Positions 23,075 to 32,032 are shown, counted from the first letter of the stretch. The stretch is 35,281 nucleotides of DNA from JBIOUF01 sp044866695 (GCA_044866695.1 JBIOUF010000025.1:1-35281), one strand, 5' to 3'. Made by a program: numbers and translations. Notes: generated by a model not told the origin, from the sequence alone.

Positions 23075-24286
23075 TCAGCCGCCGGTGCTCTCCACCGGGT
23101 CCTCGACCGAGCCGCAGCCCGCGCCGTCGGTGTCGTCGAGCCAGCCCTCGGGCAGCACCACCCGCCGGGGCGCGCCCTGTCGCCCGCGCGGGCTGCCCAG
23201 CTCGCCGACCGGGAAGGGCTCGTCGGGGTCGAGCCGGGCCAGCAGGCGGTCCAGCTCGGCCAGCGAGCCGACCGTCGCCAGTGCGTGGCGCAGGTCGCCA
23301 CCCGCGCGGAACCCCTTGAGGTACCACGAGACGTGCTTGCGGATCTCCTTGCAGCCGCGCTCCTCGCCCAGGTGCTCGCAGAGCAGCTCGGCATGCCGGC
23401 GCAAGGTCCGGGCGACCTCGCCGAGCGTCGGCAGCACGGCGGACCCCCCGCCGGCGAAGGCGACCGCGAGGTCGCGGAACAGCCAGGGCCGGCCCAGGCA
23501 GCCCCGTCCCACCACCACGCCGGCGGCGCCGGTGTCGCGCAGCATGCGCAGCGCGTCGCCGGCCTCCCAGATGTCGCCGTTGCCGAGCACGGGGATGTCC
23601 ACGTGCGCCGCGAGCTCTGCGATGGCCCGCCAGTCGGCGACGCCGGAGTAGGACTGGGCGACCGTGCGGCCGTGCAGGGTGACGGCCGCGCAGCCCGACT
23701 CCTCGGCGATCCGGCCGGCATCGAGGTAGGTCAGCCGGTCCTCGTCGATGCCCTTGCGGGTCTTCATCGTCACCGGGACGCCGTAGGGCTCCGCGGCGGA
23801 CACCGCGGCGCCGAGGATGTCCGCGAGCAGGCGGCGCTTCCACGGCAGCGCCCCGCCCCCTCCCTTGCGGGTCACCTTGGGCACCGGACAGCCGAAGTTC
23901 AGGTCCACGTGCGCGACCCCGAGCTCCGCGCAGAGGATCTCGGTGGCCTTGGCGACGTACGACGCGTCGGTGCCGTACAGCTGCACCGAGCGGACCTGCT
24001 CGGCCGGGTCGAAGGCCAGCATCGACCACGTGGTCGGATCGCGCTCGACCAGGCCACGGCTGGTGATCATCTCGCAGACGTAGAGCCCCGCGGTGGTGCC
24101 CGCTCGGCGGCCGGGCAGGGTGCCCTGCTCGCGGCAGAGCCGGCGGTAGGCCACGTCGGTGACGCCGGCCATCGGGGCCAGCACGACGGGCGGGTCGACG
24201 GTCAGCGGCCCCAGCCGCAGCGGCCCGGGCAGCGGTCCCGGCAGCGGTAGTGGCAGCGTGCCGGCGGGGCGCGCGGCGGCGCTCAC
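23075..24286 (-). CDS. tRNA-dihydrouridine synthase (Dus family, DusB-like)
   Basis: 403 residues, FMN enzyme that reduces uridines in tRNA. Motifs: VVLAPMAGVTD (about 34-44), YVCEMITSRGLVERDP, VQLYGTD, LNFGCPVPKVTRKGGGGALP (catalytic Cys133), TMKTRKG, HGRTVAQSYSG, VLGNGDIW and GVVVGRGCLGRPWLF, all in Dus order. GTG 24286 overlaps the lipoprotein stop as GTGA, so coupling is likely. The N-terminus is Leu/Pro/Gly-repetitive (PLPLPGPLPGPLRLGPL). About 14 extra residues (TLPGRRAGTTAG) sit between LCREQG and LYVCEM, where many relatives join directly. Substrate positions in tRNA cannot be assigned. Confidence 0.94.
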   Translation of the reverse strand: MSAAARPAGTLPLPLPGPLPGPLRLGPLTVDPPVVLAPMAGVTDVAYRRLCREQGTLPGRRAGTTAGLYVCEMITSRGLVERDPTTWSMLAFDPAEQVRSVQLYGTDASYVAKATEILCAELGVAHVDLNFGCPVPKVTRKGGGGALPWKRRLLADILGAAVSAAEPYGVPVTMKTRKGIDEDRLTYLDAGRIAEESGCAAVTLHGRTVAQSYSGVADWRAIAELAAHVDIPVLGNGDIWEAGDALRMLRDTGAAGVVVGRGCLGRPWLFRDLAVAFAGGGSAVLPTLGEVARTLRRHAELLCEHLGEERGCKEIRKHVSWYLKGFRAGGDLRHALATVGSLAELDRLLARLDPDEPFPVGELGSPRGRQGAPRRVVLPEGWLDDTDGAGCGSVEDPVESTGG

Positions 24287-25050
24287 TGCTGGCCTCCGGT
24301 GGGTCCGCCGGAGGGGCTCTGGCCGGGTGCCGCGCTGGTCCCCTTGGCCGGGCGCGGCGGCGAGACCTCTCCGGTCCACAGGATCGGGTCGTAGTCCGGA
24401 GTCGGGCGGTAGGCGACGCCGACCAGCTGGCCCCGGTCCGGGGAGAGGAAGACCAGGCAGGTCTGCAGCGAGGCGCCGGGCCGGAAGCCGCGCGGCACCG
24501 GCCGGGTACGGCAGGGCGGGAAGTCGGCGGTGAGCCGCACCGGGCGGAGCAGCGTGTTGGCGTCGGAGACGCCGCGCAGCGGGACCTCGTAGGGACCGAC
24601 CCGGCGGGTGCCGAGGTTCTCGACGCGGACCCGCACGTAGTAGTAGCTCGCGTTGCGCACGTAGGGGTCGCTCAGGTCGAAGCCGGCCAGGTCCGAGAGC
24701 CGGCCCTGACGCGCGGACCGCACGGCCAGGCCGAGGTCCGTGGTCCCCCGCCGGCCGGCGTCGTAGCGCACCGCCGCCTCGTCGCCGAACCCCAGCGCCA
24801 TGCCCTCCTGGGTCAGCTCGAGGGGGGTGCTCGTGGCGGATGGCGTGCCGGTGCCCGTCGCGCTGCCGGTGGGCCTGCCGCTGCTCGACGTCGTCCCGGC
24901 CGAGGGAGAGGGCGAGGCGCCGGGCGTGATGTCGGCCCCGGTCGGCGGCGCGACGCCGGAGTCCCCACCGCCGTCGCACCCGGCGACCAGCAGCGCGCCG
25001 GCCACTGCCGCGAGGAGCGCGCGGCGCACGGCTGCGGGACGCATCGGCAC
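24283..25050 (-). CDS. Secreted lipoprotein of unknown function
   Basis: 255 residues. A type II signal peptide with lipobox LLVAGC predicts a lipid-modified Cys near residue 25 and outer-face anchoring. A Ser/Thr/Gly/Pro-rich linker (about 28-75) precedes a beta-rich domain with RYDAGRRGTTDLGLAV, YYYVRVRVENLGTRRVG and ADFPPCRTRPVPRGF, including two Cys (CRTRP, QTCLVF) that may form a disulfide. The tail is Pro/Gly/Ser-rich. I use GTG 25050 (GAGAG 5 bases upstream); ATG 25044 in the same frame is equally possible. It shares GTGA with dus and follows glyS by about 60 bases. Confidence 0.82.
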   Translation of the reverse strand: MPMRPAAVRRALLAAVAGALLVAGCDGGGDSGVAPPTGADITPGASPSPSAGTTSSSGRPTGSATGTGTPSATSTPLELTQEGMALGFGDEAAVRYDAGRRGTTDLGLAVRSARQGRLSDLAGFDLSDPYVRNASYYYVRVRVENLGTRRVGPYEVPLRGVSDANTLLRPVRLTADFPPCRTRPVPRGFRPGASLQTCLVFLSPDRGQLVGVAYRPTPDYDPILWTGEVSPPRPAKGTSAAPGQSPSGGPTGGQQ

Positions 25051-25109
25051 CTGGACTCTCTTCTCCTCACAGCTCCGGCACGGCGGGGGGCGCGACCTGG
25101 CGCAGCCCG

Positions 25110-26507
<1,398 letters not shown>

Positions 26508-26583
26508 TTCTCAACTCCTGCGGGTGGCGGACCGGCGGCTGGCTGGCACCGGGACGCCCAGCGTAACGGCCGCGCATCGGCGG

Positions 26584-26907
26584 CTACCCGAGGTCGCGAG
26601 GGCGCGCCTCGTCGAGGGGCTGCCCCGGCTCGACCACGACGTACGCGCCCGGCTCGTCGAGCGCCTCGCCGAGCAGGGCCGAGGCGAGCACCCTGACGTC
26701 GTAGGACGAGACCGCCCTGCGGTACGCCCCCGGGCCCTGCCAGCGGGTCGCCAGGACCCAGAGCTCGGGGTCGTCGGCGTTGCGGCCGACCGTGCCGTCG
26801 ACGTAGCCCGGCCGCTCCGCCAGGGCGGCCCGGACCTCCTCGACCCCGGCCCGGAAGCCCTCGGCACGCTCGGCGGGGACGCGGAACCTGGTCACGACGA
26901 GCACCAC
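26584..26907 (-). CDS. Antibiotic biosynthesis monooxygenase (ABM)-like protein
   Basis: About 107 residues, a typical size for a single ABM ferredoxin-like domain. VVLVVTRFRVPAERAEGFRA, AALAERPGYVDGTVGRNADD and ELWVLATRWQGPGAYRRAV fit the strand-helix pattern with the conserved W. ABM proteins are small dimers, some heme-degrading, others of unknown substrate. The start is not clear: GTG 26907 or 26904 within the family consensus is preferred; a TTG extension to 26955 would reach the Zur box and is doubtful. It faces znuA across the Zur box region, so metal-responsive control is possible but not shown. Confidence 0.8.
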   Translation of the reverse strand: MVLVVTRFRVPAERAEGFRAGVEEVRAALAERPGYVDGTVGRNADDPELWVLATRWQGPGAYRRAVSSYDVRVLASALLGEALDEPGAYVVVEPGQPLDEARPRDLG

Positions 26908-26954
26908 GCCAGGGTAGGTCGTCACCTGCGAGTTGACGACGGTTGTCAGTAGCA

Positions 26955-26971
26955 ATGAGAATGGTTCTCAT
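26955..26971. promoter_or_regulatory. Zur/Fur-type palindrome at the znuA promoter
   Basis: A perfect 7-3-7 dyad, ATGAGAA-TGG-TTCTCAT, of the Fur/Zur type. TTGACG at 26933-26938 and GAGAAT at 26957-26962 suit a -35/-10 pair with an 18-base gap, so the dyad covers the -10. Two bases later comes the znuA ATG (26973). Repression by the Zur protein encoded at the end of the operon when zinc is sufficient is the natural inference. Confidence 0.85.
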
Positions 26972-26972
26972 C

Positions 26973-27917
26973 ATGGTGTCGCGTGCCGGCCTCGCGTCCC
27001 GCGGCCTGCTGGCCGCGGGACTGCTGTGCGCCCTGGCCGGCTGCGGTGGCCAGGAGGCCGCCGCGAACGGCGCCGTCTCGGTGGCCGCGTCGTTCTACCC
27101 GCTCGCCTTCGTCGTGGAGCGGGTCGGCGGCGCGCACGTGACCGTGACCAGCCTGACCGCGCCGGGCCGGGAGCCGCACGACACCGAGCTCACGATCCGC
27201 CAGACCGGGGAGCTCTCTGAGGCCGACCTCGCGGTGTACCTGCGCGGCTTCCAGCCCGCGGTCGACGAGGCGGTCGACGCAAACGGCCCCGAGCACGTCG
27301 TGGATGCCATGAGCGTCGTGGACGTCCTCCCCCTGGGTGAGTCGGCGGCGCAGCACGCGCTGCACCGGGCCGACGGGGCGCACGAGGAGGACGGCCTGGG
27401 CGACGTCGACCCGCACGTGTGGCTGAGCCCGGACAACATGGTGGCGATCGCCGGCGCGGTTCGCGACGCGCTGACCGAGGTGGACGGCGGGCACCGGGCG
27501 GCGTACGAGCGCGGGTACCGGCGGCTGCGCGCGGACCTGCGCGCTCTCGGCGACGCGTACTCCGAGGGGCTGCTCGGCTGTGCCGTCGACACAGTGGTGG
27601 TCAGCCACGACGCCTTCGCCTACCTGCCCACGCCGTTCGCCTTCGAGGCCGTCACCGGGCTGTCTCCCGACGCCGAGCCGTCGCCGGCGCACCTGGCCGA
27701 GCTCGCCGGCGTCGCTCGCCGCGAGGGCGTCACGACGGTCTTCGCCGAGACCCTGGCCGGGCCGGAGCTGGCCGACACGCTGGCCGACGAGCTCGGGCTG
27801 CGCACCGCCGTCCTCGACCCGGTCGAGGGGCTCACCGACGCCACGGCGGACGAGGACTACCTGTCCCTGATGCGCGCGAACCTCGCCGCCCTGCGCACCG
27901 CGAACCGGTGTCGATGA
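26973..27917 (+). CDS. znuA: Zinc ABC transporter, substrate-binding lipoprotein
   Basis: 314 residues. N-terminal lipobox CALAGC gives lipidated Cys24, the actinobacterial way of holding the binding protein at the membrane. Expected metal ligands are His69 (REPHDTELT), His148 (DVDPHVWLSP), His213 (VVVSHDAFAYL) and an acidic residue near Asp283 (VLDPVEG). A short His-containing loop (QHALHRADGAHEE, about 127-139) stands where the His-rich loop of ZnuA lies. I start at ATG 26973; three in-frame starts upstream lie within the Zur box. It overlaps znuC by ATGA. Imported zinc is the assumed metal because of the box and Zur; manganese cannot be excluded from the ligands alone. Confidence 0.94.
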   Translation: MVSRAGLASRGLLAAGLLCALAGCGGQEAAANGAVSVAASFYPLAFVVERVGGAHVTVTSLTAPGREPHDTELTIRQTGELSEADLAVYLRGFQPAVDEAVDANGPEHVVDAMSVVDVLPLGESAAQHALHRADGAHEEDGLGDVDPHVWLSPDNMVAIAGAVRDALTEVDGGHRAAYERGYRRLRADLRALGDAYSEGLLGCAVDTVVVSHDAFAYLPTPFAFEAVTGLSPDAEPSPAHLAELAGVARREGVTTVFAETLAGPELADTLADELGLRTAVLDPVEGLTDATADEDYLSLMRANLAALRTANRCR

Positions 27918-28726
27918 CCAGCCACGTGGCGCTGCGCGACGTCGCGGTGGAGCTCGGCGGCCGGCCGGTGCTGCGCGGGATCGACCTGGAGGTCCTGCCG
28001 GGAGAGGTGGTGGCCGTGCTCGGCGCGAACGGGTCCGGCAAGTCGACCCTGGTCCGCACCATGCTCGGCCTGGTGCCGACGGCGCGGGGCGACGTGTGGC
28101 TGTTCGGCACGCCGCTGGACCGGTTCGGCGACTGGCGCCGCCTCGGCTACGTGCCGCAGCGCGTGACCGCGGCCGCCGGCGCTCCCGCGTCGGTGTGGGA
28201 GGTGGTGAGCTCGGGGCGGCTCTCCCGGCTGCGGCCGTGGCAGCGGATGGGGCGGTCCGACCGCGCCGCCGTCCGTGCGGCGCTGCGGGCCGTCGGCCTC
28301 GAGGACCGGCGGCGCCGCGGGGTCGCGACGCTCTCGGGGGGTCAGCAGCAGCGGGTCATGGTCGCCCGGGCCCTGGCCGGCGAGCCGGAGCTGCTGGTCC
28401 TCGACGAGCCGACCGCCGGTGTCGACGTGGTGAACCAGGAGGGTTTCGCGCGCGTGCTCGGGGGTCTGGTGGACGCTGGGACGACCGTCGTCCTGGTCGC
28501 CCACGAGCTCGGGCCACTGGCCCCCCTGGTCGGGCGGACCGTGGTCATGCGCGACGGCCGGGTCGAGTACGACGGCGCCCCGCTGGCGACCTTCGAGGAC
28601 GTCCCGCACCACCACCCCGCCGCCTCGGGCTACCGGGGCGCGGGGCTCGACCTGGACCCGCACGCACCCCAGCCGCCACCACCGTTCCCGGGCGTCGGGG
28701 CCGTGGCGGACGGGGGGGCGCCATGA
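27914..28726 (+). CDS. znuC: Zinc ABC transporter, ATP-binding protein
   Basis: 270 residues. Walker A GANGSGKST (37-45), ABC signature LSGGQQQRVMVARAL, Walker B LLVLDEPTAGVD and switch histidine VLVAHEL are complete. The ATG at 27914 overlaps the znuA stop as ATGA, and its stop overlaps the znuB start likewise (28723-28726), so the three genes are translationally coupled. A C-terminal His/Pro-rich tail (PHHHPAASG, DPHAPQPPPPFPG) is unusual but consistent with a metal system. It powers zinc import with ZnuA and ZnuB. Confidence 0.96.
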   Translation: MTSHVALRDVAVELGGRPVLRGIDLEVLPGEVVAVLGANGSGKSTLVRTMLGLVPTARGDVWLFGTPLDRFGDWRRLGYVPQRVTAAAGAPASVWEVVSSGRLSRLRPWQRMGRSDRAAVRAALRAVGLEDRRRRGVATLSGGQQQRVMVARALAGEPELLVLDEPTAGVDVVNQEGFARVLGGLVDAGTTVVLVAHELGPLAPLVGRTVVMRDGRVEYDGAPLATFEDVPHHHPAASGYRGAGLDLDPHAPQPPPPFPGVGAVADGGAP

Positions 28727-29727
28727 GCCTCCTGGCGTACGACTTCGTGCTCCGTGCCCTGGTGGCCGCGTTCTTCACCGGCCTCGCCGCCCCCGTGGTC
28801 GGCACCTACCTGGTCCAGCGGAGGCTGGCCCTGATGGGCGACGGCATCGGCCACGTCGCCGTGACCGGCGTGGCGCTCGGTCTGCTGACCGGGACCTCCC
28901 CCACCCTCACCGCGGTGGTGGTCGCGGTGCTCGGCGGCATCGCGATCGAGCTGATCCGCGAGACCGGGCGCACCAGCGGCGACGTCGCGCTGGCACTGCT
29001 GTTCTACGGCGGCATCGCCGGAGGCGTCCTGCTCACCGGCCTGGCCGGGCAGAGCGCGGCCACCCTGAACCGCTACCTGTTCGGCTCGATCACCACCGTC
29101 GACCAGACCGACCTCGCCGTGACCGTGGCGCTCGCGGCGGTGGTCGTGCTGGTCGGCCTGGGGCTCCGGCCGAGACTGTTCGCCGTCGCCCAGGACCCCG
29201 AGTTCGCCCGGGTCTGCGGGCTGCGCGTGCGCGGCTACGACATCCTCGTGTCCGTGCTCGCGGCGGTCACCGTGACGGTGGCGATGCGCACGGTGGGCCT
29301 GCTCCTGGTCAGCGCGCTCATGGTGGTGCCGGTGGCCACCTCCCAGCAGCTCACCCGGAGCTTCCGGACCACGTTGCTGTCCGCGATGGCGCTCGGCACG
29401 GCGTCCTGCGTGGCCGGGGTGGTCGTGTCGGCGTACGCGGACGTGGCGCCGGGGGCGACCATCGTGCTGCTCGCGCTCGCCGGGTTCGCCGCCGCCTGGC
29501 CGGTGGGGCTCTGGCTGCGCCGCCGGGCCCGCCTCAGCGCACCGTTCCCGGACCTGCCGGCGCCGGTGGTCGCGCGTGCGGACCCGCACACCGTGGTGCC
29601 GGAGGAGCACGACCACGAGCACGGGGCGGGCTGCGGCCACGTCGCGGTGCCGCACGGCGACCACGTCGACTACGTCCACGACGGCCACCGACACGCCCCG
29701 CACGACACCCACTACGACGAGCACTGA
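28723..29727 (+). CDS. znuB: Zinc ABC transporter permease with His-rich C-terminal tail
   Basis: 334 residues, seven to nine hydrophobic segments in the first 270 residues (for example RALVAAFFTGLAAPVVGTYL, VAVTGVALGLLTG, VALALLFYGGIAGGVLLTGL, LAVTVALAAVVVLVGLGL, GLLLVSALMVVPVATSQQL). This is the permease of the ABC-3 family. The C-terminal about 45 residues are hydrophilic and contain about a dozen His with Asp/Glu and one Cys (EEHDHEHGAGCGH, HGDHVDYVHDGHRH), likely on the cytoplasmic side. Start ATG overlaps znuC by 4 bases. Zur follows 9 bases after the stop. Confidence 0.95.
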   Translation: MSLLAYDFVLRALVAAFFTGLAAPVVGTYLVQRRLALMGDGIGHVAVTGVALGLLTGTSPTLTAVVVAVLGGIAIELIRETGRTSGDVALALLFYGGIAGGVLLTGLAGQSAATLNRYLFGSITTVDQTDLAVTVALAAVVVLVGLGLRPRLFAVAQDPEFARVCGLRVRGYDILVSVLAAVTVTVAMRTVGLLLVSALMVVPVATSQQLTRSFRTTLLSAMALGTASCVAGVVVSAYADVAPGATIVLLALAGFAAAWPVGLWLRRRARLSAPFPDLPAPVVARADPHTVVPEEHDHEHGAGCGHVAVPHGDHVDYVHDGHRHAPHDTHYDEH

Positions 29728-29736
29728 GGTCCGCCC

Positions 29737-30162
29737 ATGACCGAGCCCGGACCGACCGGCACCGATCCCGCGCTCCCCGCCGGCGCCCGCCCGACCCGCC
29801 AGCGCCGCGCCGTGGCGGCCTGCCTGCGCGAGCTCGACGAGTTCCGCTCGGCGCAGGAGATCCACGACCTGCTCCGCCGCGGCGGCGACCCGGTCGGCCT
29901 GTCCACGGTCTACCGGACCCTGCAGGCCCTCGCCGAAGGCGGCCAGGTCGACGTCCTGCGTACCCGGGACGGCGAGGCGCTCTACCGCCGCTGCAGCGGC
30001 ACCCATCACCACCACCTGGTCTGCCGCGCCTGCGGCCGCACCGTCGAGGTCGAGGGCCCCACCGTCGAGCGCTGGGCCGACGACGTCGCGGCCGCCCACG
30101 GCTTCACCGCCGTCAGCCACACCCTCGAGATCTTCGGCACCTGCCCCACCTGCCCCCCGTAG
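29737..30162 (+). CDS. zur: Zinc uptake regulator, Fur family
   Basis: 141 residues, DNA-binding repressor of zinc genes. The winged helix is in residues 20-85, with STVYRTLQALAEGGQV as recognition helix. Metal residues: Cys96 and Cys99 (LVCRACG) with Cys136 and Cys139 (GTCPTC) make the structural Cys4 zinc site; His90-93 (THHHHLV), Cys86, His121 and His128 can form the sensing site. The THHHH motif is typical of Zur rather than Fur. It is the last gene of the znuACB operon, and its box lies at 26955-26971, so it should shut off its own operon when zinc is plentiful. Confidence 0.95.
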   Translation: MTEPGPTGTDPALPAGARPTRQRRAVAACLRELDEFRSAQEIHDLLRRGGDPVGLSTVYRTLQALAEGGQVDVLRTRDGEALYRRCSGTHHHHLVCRACGRTVEVEGPTVERWADDVAAAHGFTAVSHTLEIFGTCPTCPP

Positions 30163-30165
30163 CGT

Positions 30166-30297
30166 CGAGCCGTCAATGTTGGCGCGCCGAGCCGTCAATG
30201 TTGGCGCGCCGAGCCGTCAGTCCTGGTGCGTCGAGCCGTCAGTCCTGGTGCGAGCCGCCAGAGTTGACGGCTCGACCCGCACGAGCTGACGGGTCGG
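30166..30297. repeat. 22-bp repeat array, forward orientation (array 1)
   Basis: Units at 30166-30187, 30188-30209, 30210-30231 and 30232-30250 (shortened), each beginning CGAGCCGTCA and containing TGG. Then a fold-back unit (30251-30274) and a degenerate inverted unit (30275-30297). It lies between the convergent ends of zur and uppS. The same repeat, in opposite orientation, forms an array at 31875-31984. No spacers, so not a CRISPR. Confidence 0.92.
30251..30274. terminator. Hairpin at the fold-back of array 1
   Basis: CGAGCCG (30251-30257) pairs with CGGCTCG (30268-30274), extendable over two more bases with one mismatch. It stands between convergent zur and uppS and could serve both strands as a terminator. 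No T-run is present. Confidence 0.5.
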
Positions 30298-30303
30298 CCG
30301 CGG

Positions 30304-31068
30304 TCAGGGGTTGGGGAGGGCTCCGCCGTAGCGGCGGTCGCGGCGGGCGTAGGAGTCGATGGCCTGCCAGAGGTGGCGGCGGTCGACGTCGGGCCAGAGG
30401 ACGTCGGTGAAGACCAGCTCGGCGTAGGCGGCCTGCCAGAGCATGAAGTTGGAGAGTCGCTGCTCGCCGGAGGTGCGCCAGAACAGGTCGGCATCGGGAA
30501 GGCCGGGGACGTAGAGGTACCGGGCGAAGACCGTGGGGTCGACCTTCTCCGGCTTCAGGCGGCCCTCGGCGACGTCGCGGGCCAGCGCCCGGGCGGCGTC
30601 GGCGATCTCGGCGCGCGCGCCGTAGTTGACGCACATGGTCAGGGTCAGCACGTCGTTGTGCCGGGTGAGCCGCTCGGCCTCCCGCAGCTCGTTGACGACC
30701 GAGCGCCAGAGGCGGGGCGTCCGGCCGGCCCAGCGCACGCGGACGCCGAGGTCATGCATCTCGTCGCGCCGGCGGCGGATCACGTCGCGGTTGAAGCCCA
30801 TCAGGAACCGCACCTCGTCGGGCGACCGGGACCAGTTCTCGGTGGAGAACGCGTACGCCGAGATGGCCCGCACGCCGATCTCGATCGCCCCCTCGACGAC
30901 GTCGAACAGCGCGTGCTCTCCCTGCTCGTGCCCGGCGGTGCGGGGCAGCCCTCGCTGCTTGGCCCACCGGCCGTTGCCGTCCATGACGATCGCGACGTGG
31001 CGGGGGACCAGGTCGGGCGGGACCGCCGGCGGCCGGGCTCCGGACGGGTGGCGGGAGGGCGGTCTCAC
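30304..31068 (-). CDS. uppS: Isoprenyl transferase (Z-type; decaprenyl- or undecaprenyl-diphosphate synthase family)
   Basis: 254 residues. Z-prenyltransferase motifs: HVAIVMDGNGRWAKQRGLPR (catalytic Asp30), AGHEQGEHALFDVV, SAYAFSTENWSRSPDEV, TLTMCVNYGARAEI, DADLFWRTSGEQRLSNFMLW, and ELVFTDVLWPDVD. It condenses IPP with an allylic diphosphate to a long chain for cell-wall lipid carriers; the exact chain length cannot be read from sequence. GTG 31068 overlaps the recO stop (GTGA), so it is coupled to recO. Array 1 follows its 3' end after 6 bases. Confidence 0.95.
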   Translation of the reverse strand: MRPPSRHPSGARPPAVPPDLVPRHVAIVMDGNGRWAKQRGLPRTAGHEQGEHALFDVVEGAIEIGVRAISAYAFSTENWSRSPDEVRFLMGFNRDVIRRRRDEMHDLGVRVRWAGRTPRLWRSVVNELREAERLTRHNDVLTLTMCVNYGARAEIADAARALARDVAEGRLKPEKVDPTVFARYLYVPGLPDADLFWRTSGEQRLSNFMLWQAAYAELVFTDVLWPDVDRRHLWQAIDSYARRDRRYGGALPNP

Positions 31069-31802
31069 CGGCCCACCCGGTCGACGTAGGGCAGCGACTT
31101 CAGGCCCCGCTCGAGATGCCAGGCCAGATACGCCGACACCAGCGTGGTGGCCTCCTTGCGGACCCGCCCCTCGGTGCGCTCGACGCGGTCCCAGTCACCG
31201 GACAGCAGCGCGGCCAGCATCGCCACCGTCTCAGGCGAGGGGCGGGCAGAGCCGGGCACCCGGCAGTCGGGGCACAGCATCCCCCCCGAGGCGGGGCTGA
31301 ACGCCAGGTGCGGTCCCTCGACCCCGCACCGGGCACACGCCTCGAACGACGGCGCGTAGCCCGCCACCGCCAACGACCGCAACAAGAACGCGTCGAGGAC
31401 CAGGCCCGGCGCCCGGTCGGTCTCGCAGACCGCCCTGAGCGCTCCGACCAGGAGCAGGAACTGCTGCAGCGCCGGCTCCTTGTCCTCGACCACCAGCCGC
31501 TCAGCGGTCTCCAGCATCACCGTGCCGGCCGTGTACGCCGCGTAGTCGGCGCCGATCCGCGCGGCGTACGGCGCCACCGTCTCCGCCTGGGTGACCACGT
31601 CGAGACTGCGCCCCTCGGCGAGCTGCAGGTCCACGTGGGTGAACGGCTCCAGCCGGGAGCCGAACCGCGAGCTGGTCCGGCGTACCCCCTTCGCCACCGC
31701 GCGCACCCGGCCATGCCGTCGGGTCAGCAGCGTGACGATCCGGTCGGCCTCCCCGAGCTTCTGCGTGCGCAGGACGACCGCCTCGTCCCGGTAGAGCGCC
31801 AT
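31065..31802 (-). CDS. recO: DNA repair protein RecO
   Basis: 245 residues. The N-terminal OB fold starts MALYRDEAVVLRTQKLGEAD and continues with IVTLLTRRHGRVRAVAKGVR. The zinc site is CARCG plus CPDCR, about residues 170-200. RecO works with RecR and RecF in loading RecA on SSB-coated gaps. I place the start at ATG 31802; an open frame continues upstream through array 2 (to 31973), but it encodes the 22-bp repeat and is not protein-like. Array 2 lies 73 bases upstream of the start, between recO and the divergent GNAT gene. Coupled to uppS. Confidence 0.95.
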   Translation of the reverse strand: MALYRDEAVVLRTQKLGEADRIVTLLTRRHGRVRAVAKGVRRTSSRFGSRLEPFTHVDLQLAEGRSLDVVTQAETVAPYAARIGADYAAYTAGTVMLETAERLVVEDKEPALQQFLLLVGALRAVCETDRAPGLVLDAFLLRSLAVAGYAPSFEACARCGVEGPHLAFSPASGGMLCPDCRVPGSARPSPETVAMLAALLSGDWDRVERTEGRVRKEATTLVSAYLAWHLERGLKSLPYVDRVGR

Positions 31803-31874
31803 CCGCCCATTCTCACCTGGCCCACTCCCCTCCAGCCGCGCGTGTCGAGGGTCGAGTGCGCGTGTCCTCGAGCT

Positions 31875-31984
31875 CGGCCCACCAAGACTGACGGCTCGGC
31901 GCACCAAGACTGACGGCTCGGCGCACCAGGACTGACGGCTCGGCGCACCAGGATTGACGGCTCGGCACGCCAAGATTGACGGCT
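31875..31984. repeat. 22-bp repeat array, reverse orientation (array 2)
   Basis: Five contiguous units: 31875-31896, 31897-31918, 31919-31940, 31941-31962 and 31963-31984, each ending TGACGGCT, then cgg of a sixth. On the minus strand they read AGCCGTCA(A/G)T(C/G)(C/T)TGG(C/T)G and match array 1; unit 3 of each differs at a single base. The array lies in the divergent gap between recO and the GNAT gene. No spacer between units. Confidence 0.95.
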
Positions 31985-32032
31985 CGGCAGAGTCGGTGGG
32001 CGCGCGGGGGGATCGGCTGTCACGCTCGGAAC

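Noticed and set aside
30166..30297. CRISPR array
   Set aside because: Units are contiguous without spacers and 22 bp long, and no cas genes are near.
31803..31973. N-terminal extension of recO through array 2
   Set aside because: It only translates the 22-bp repeat in changing frames; the RecO family starts at MALYRDEAV.
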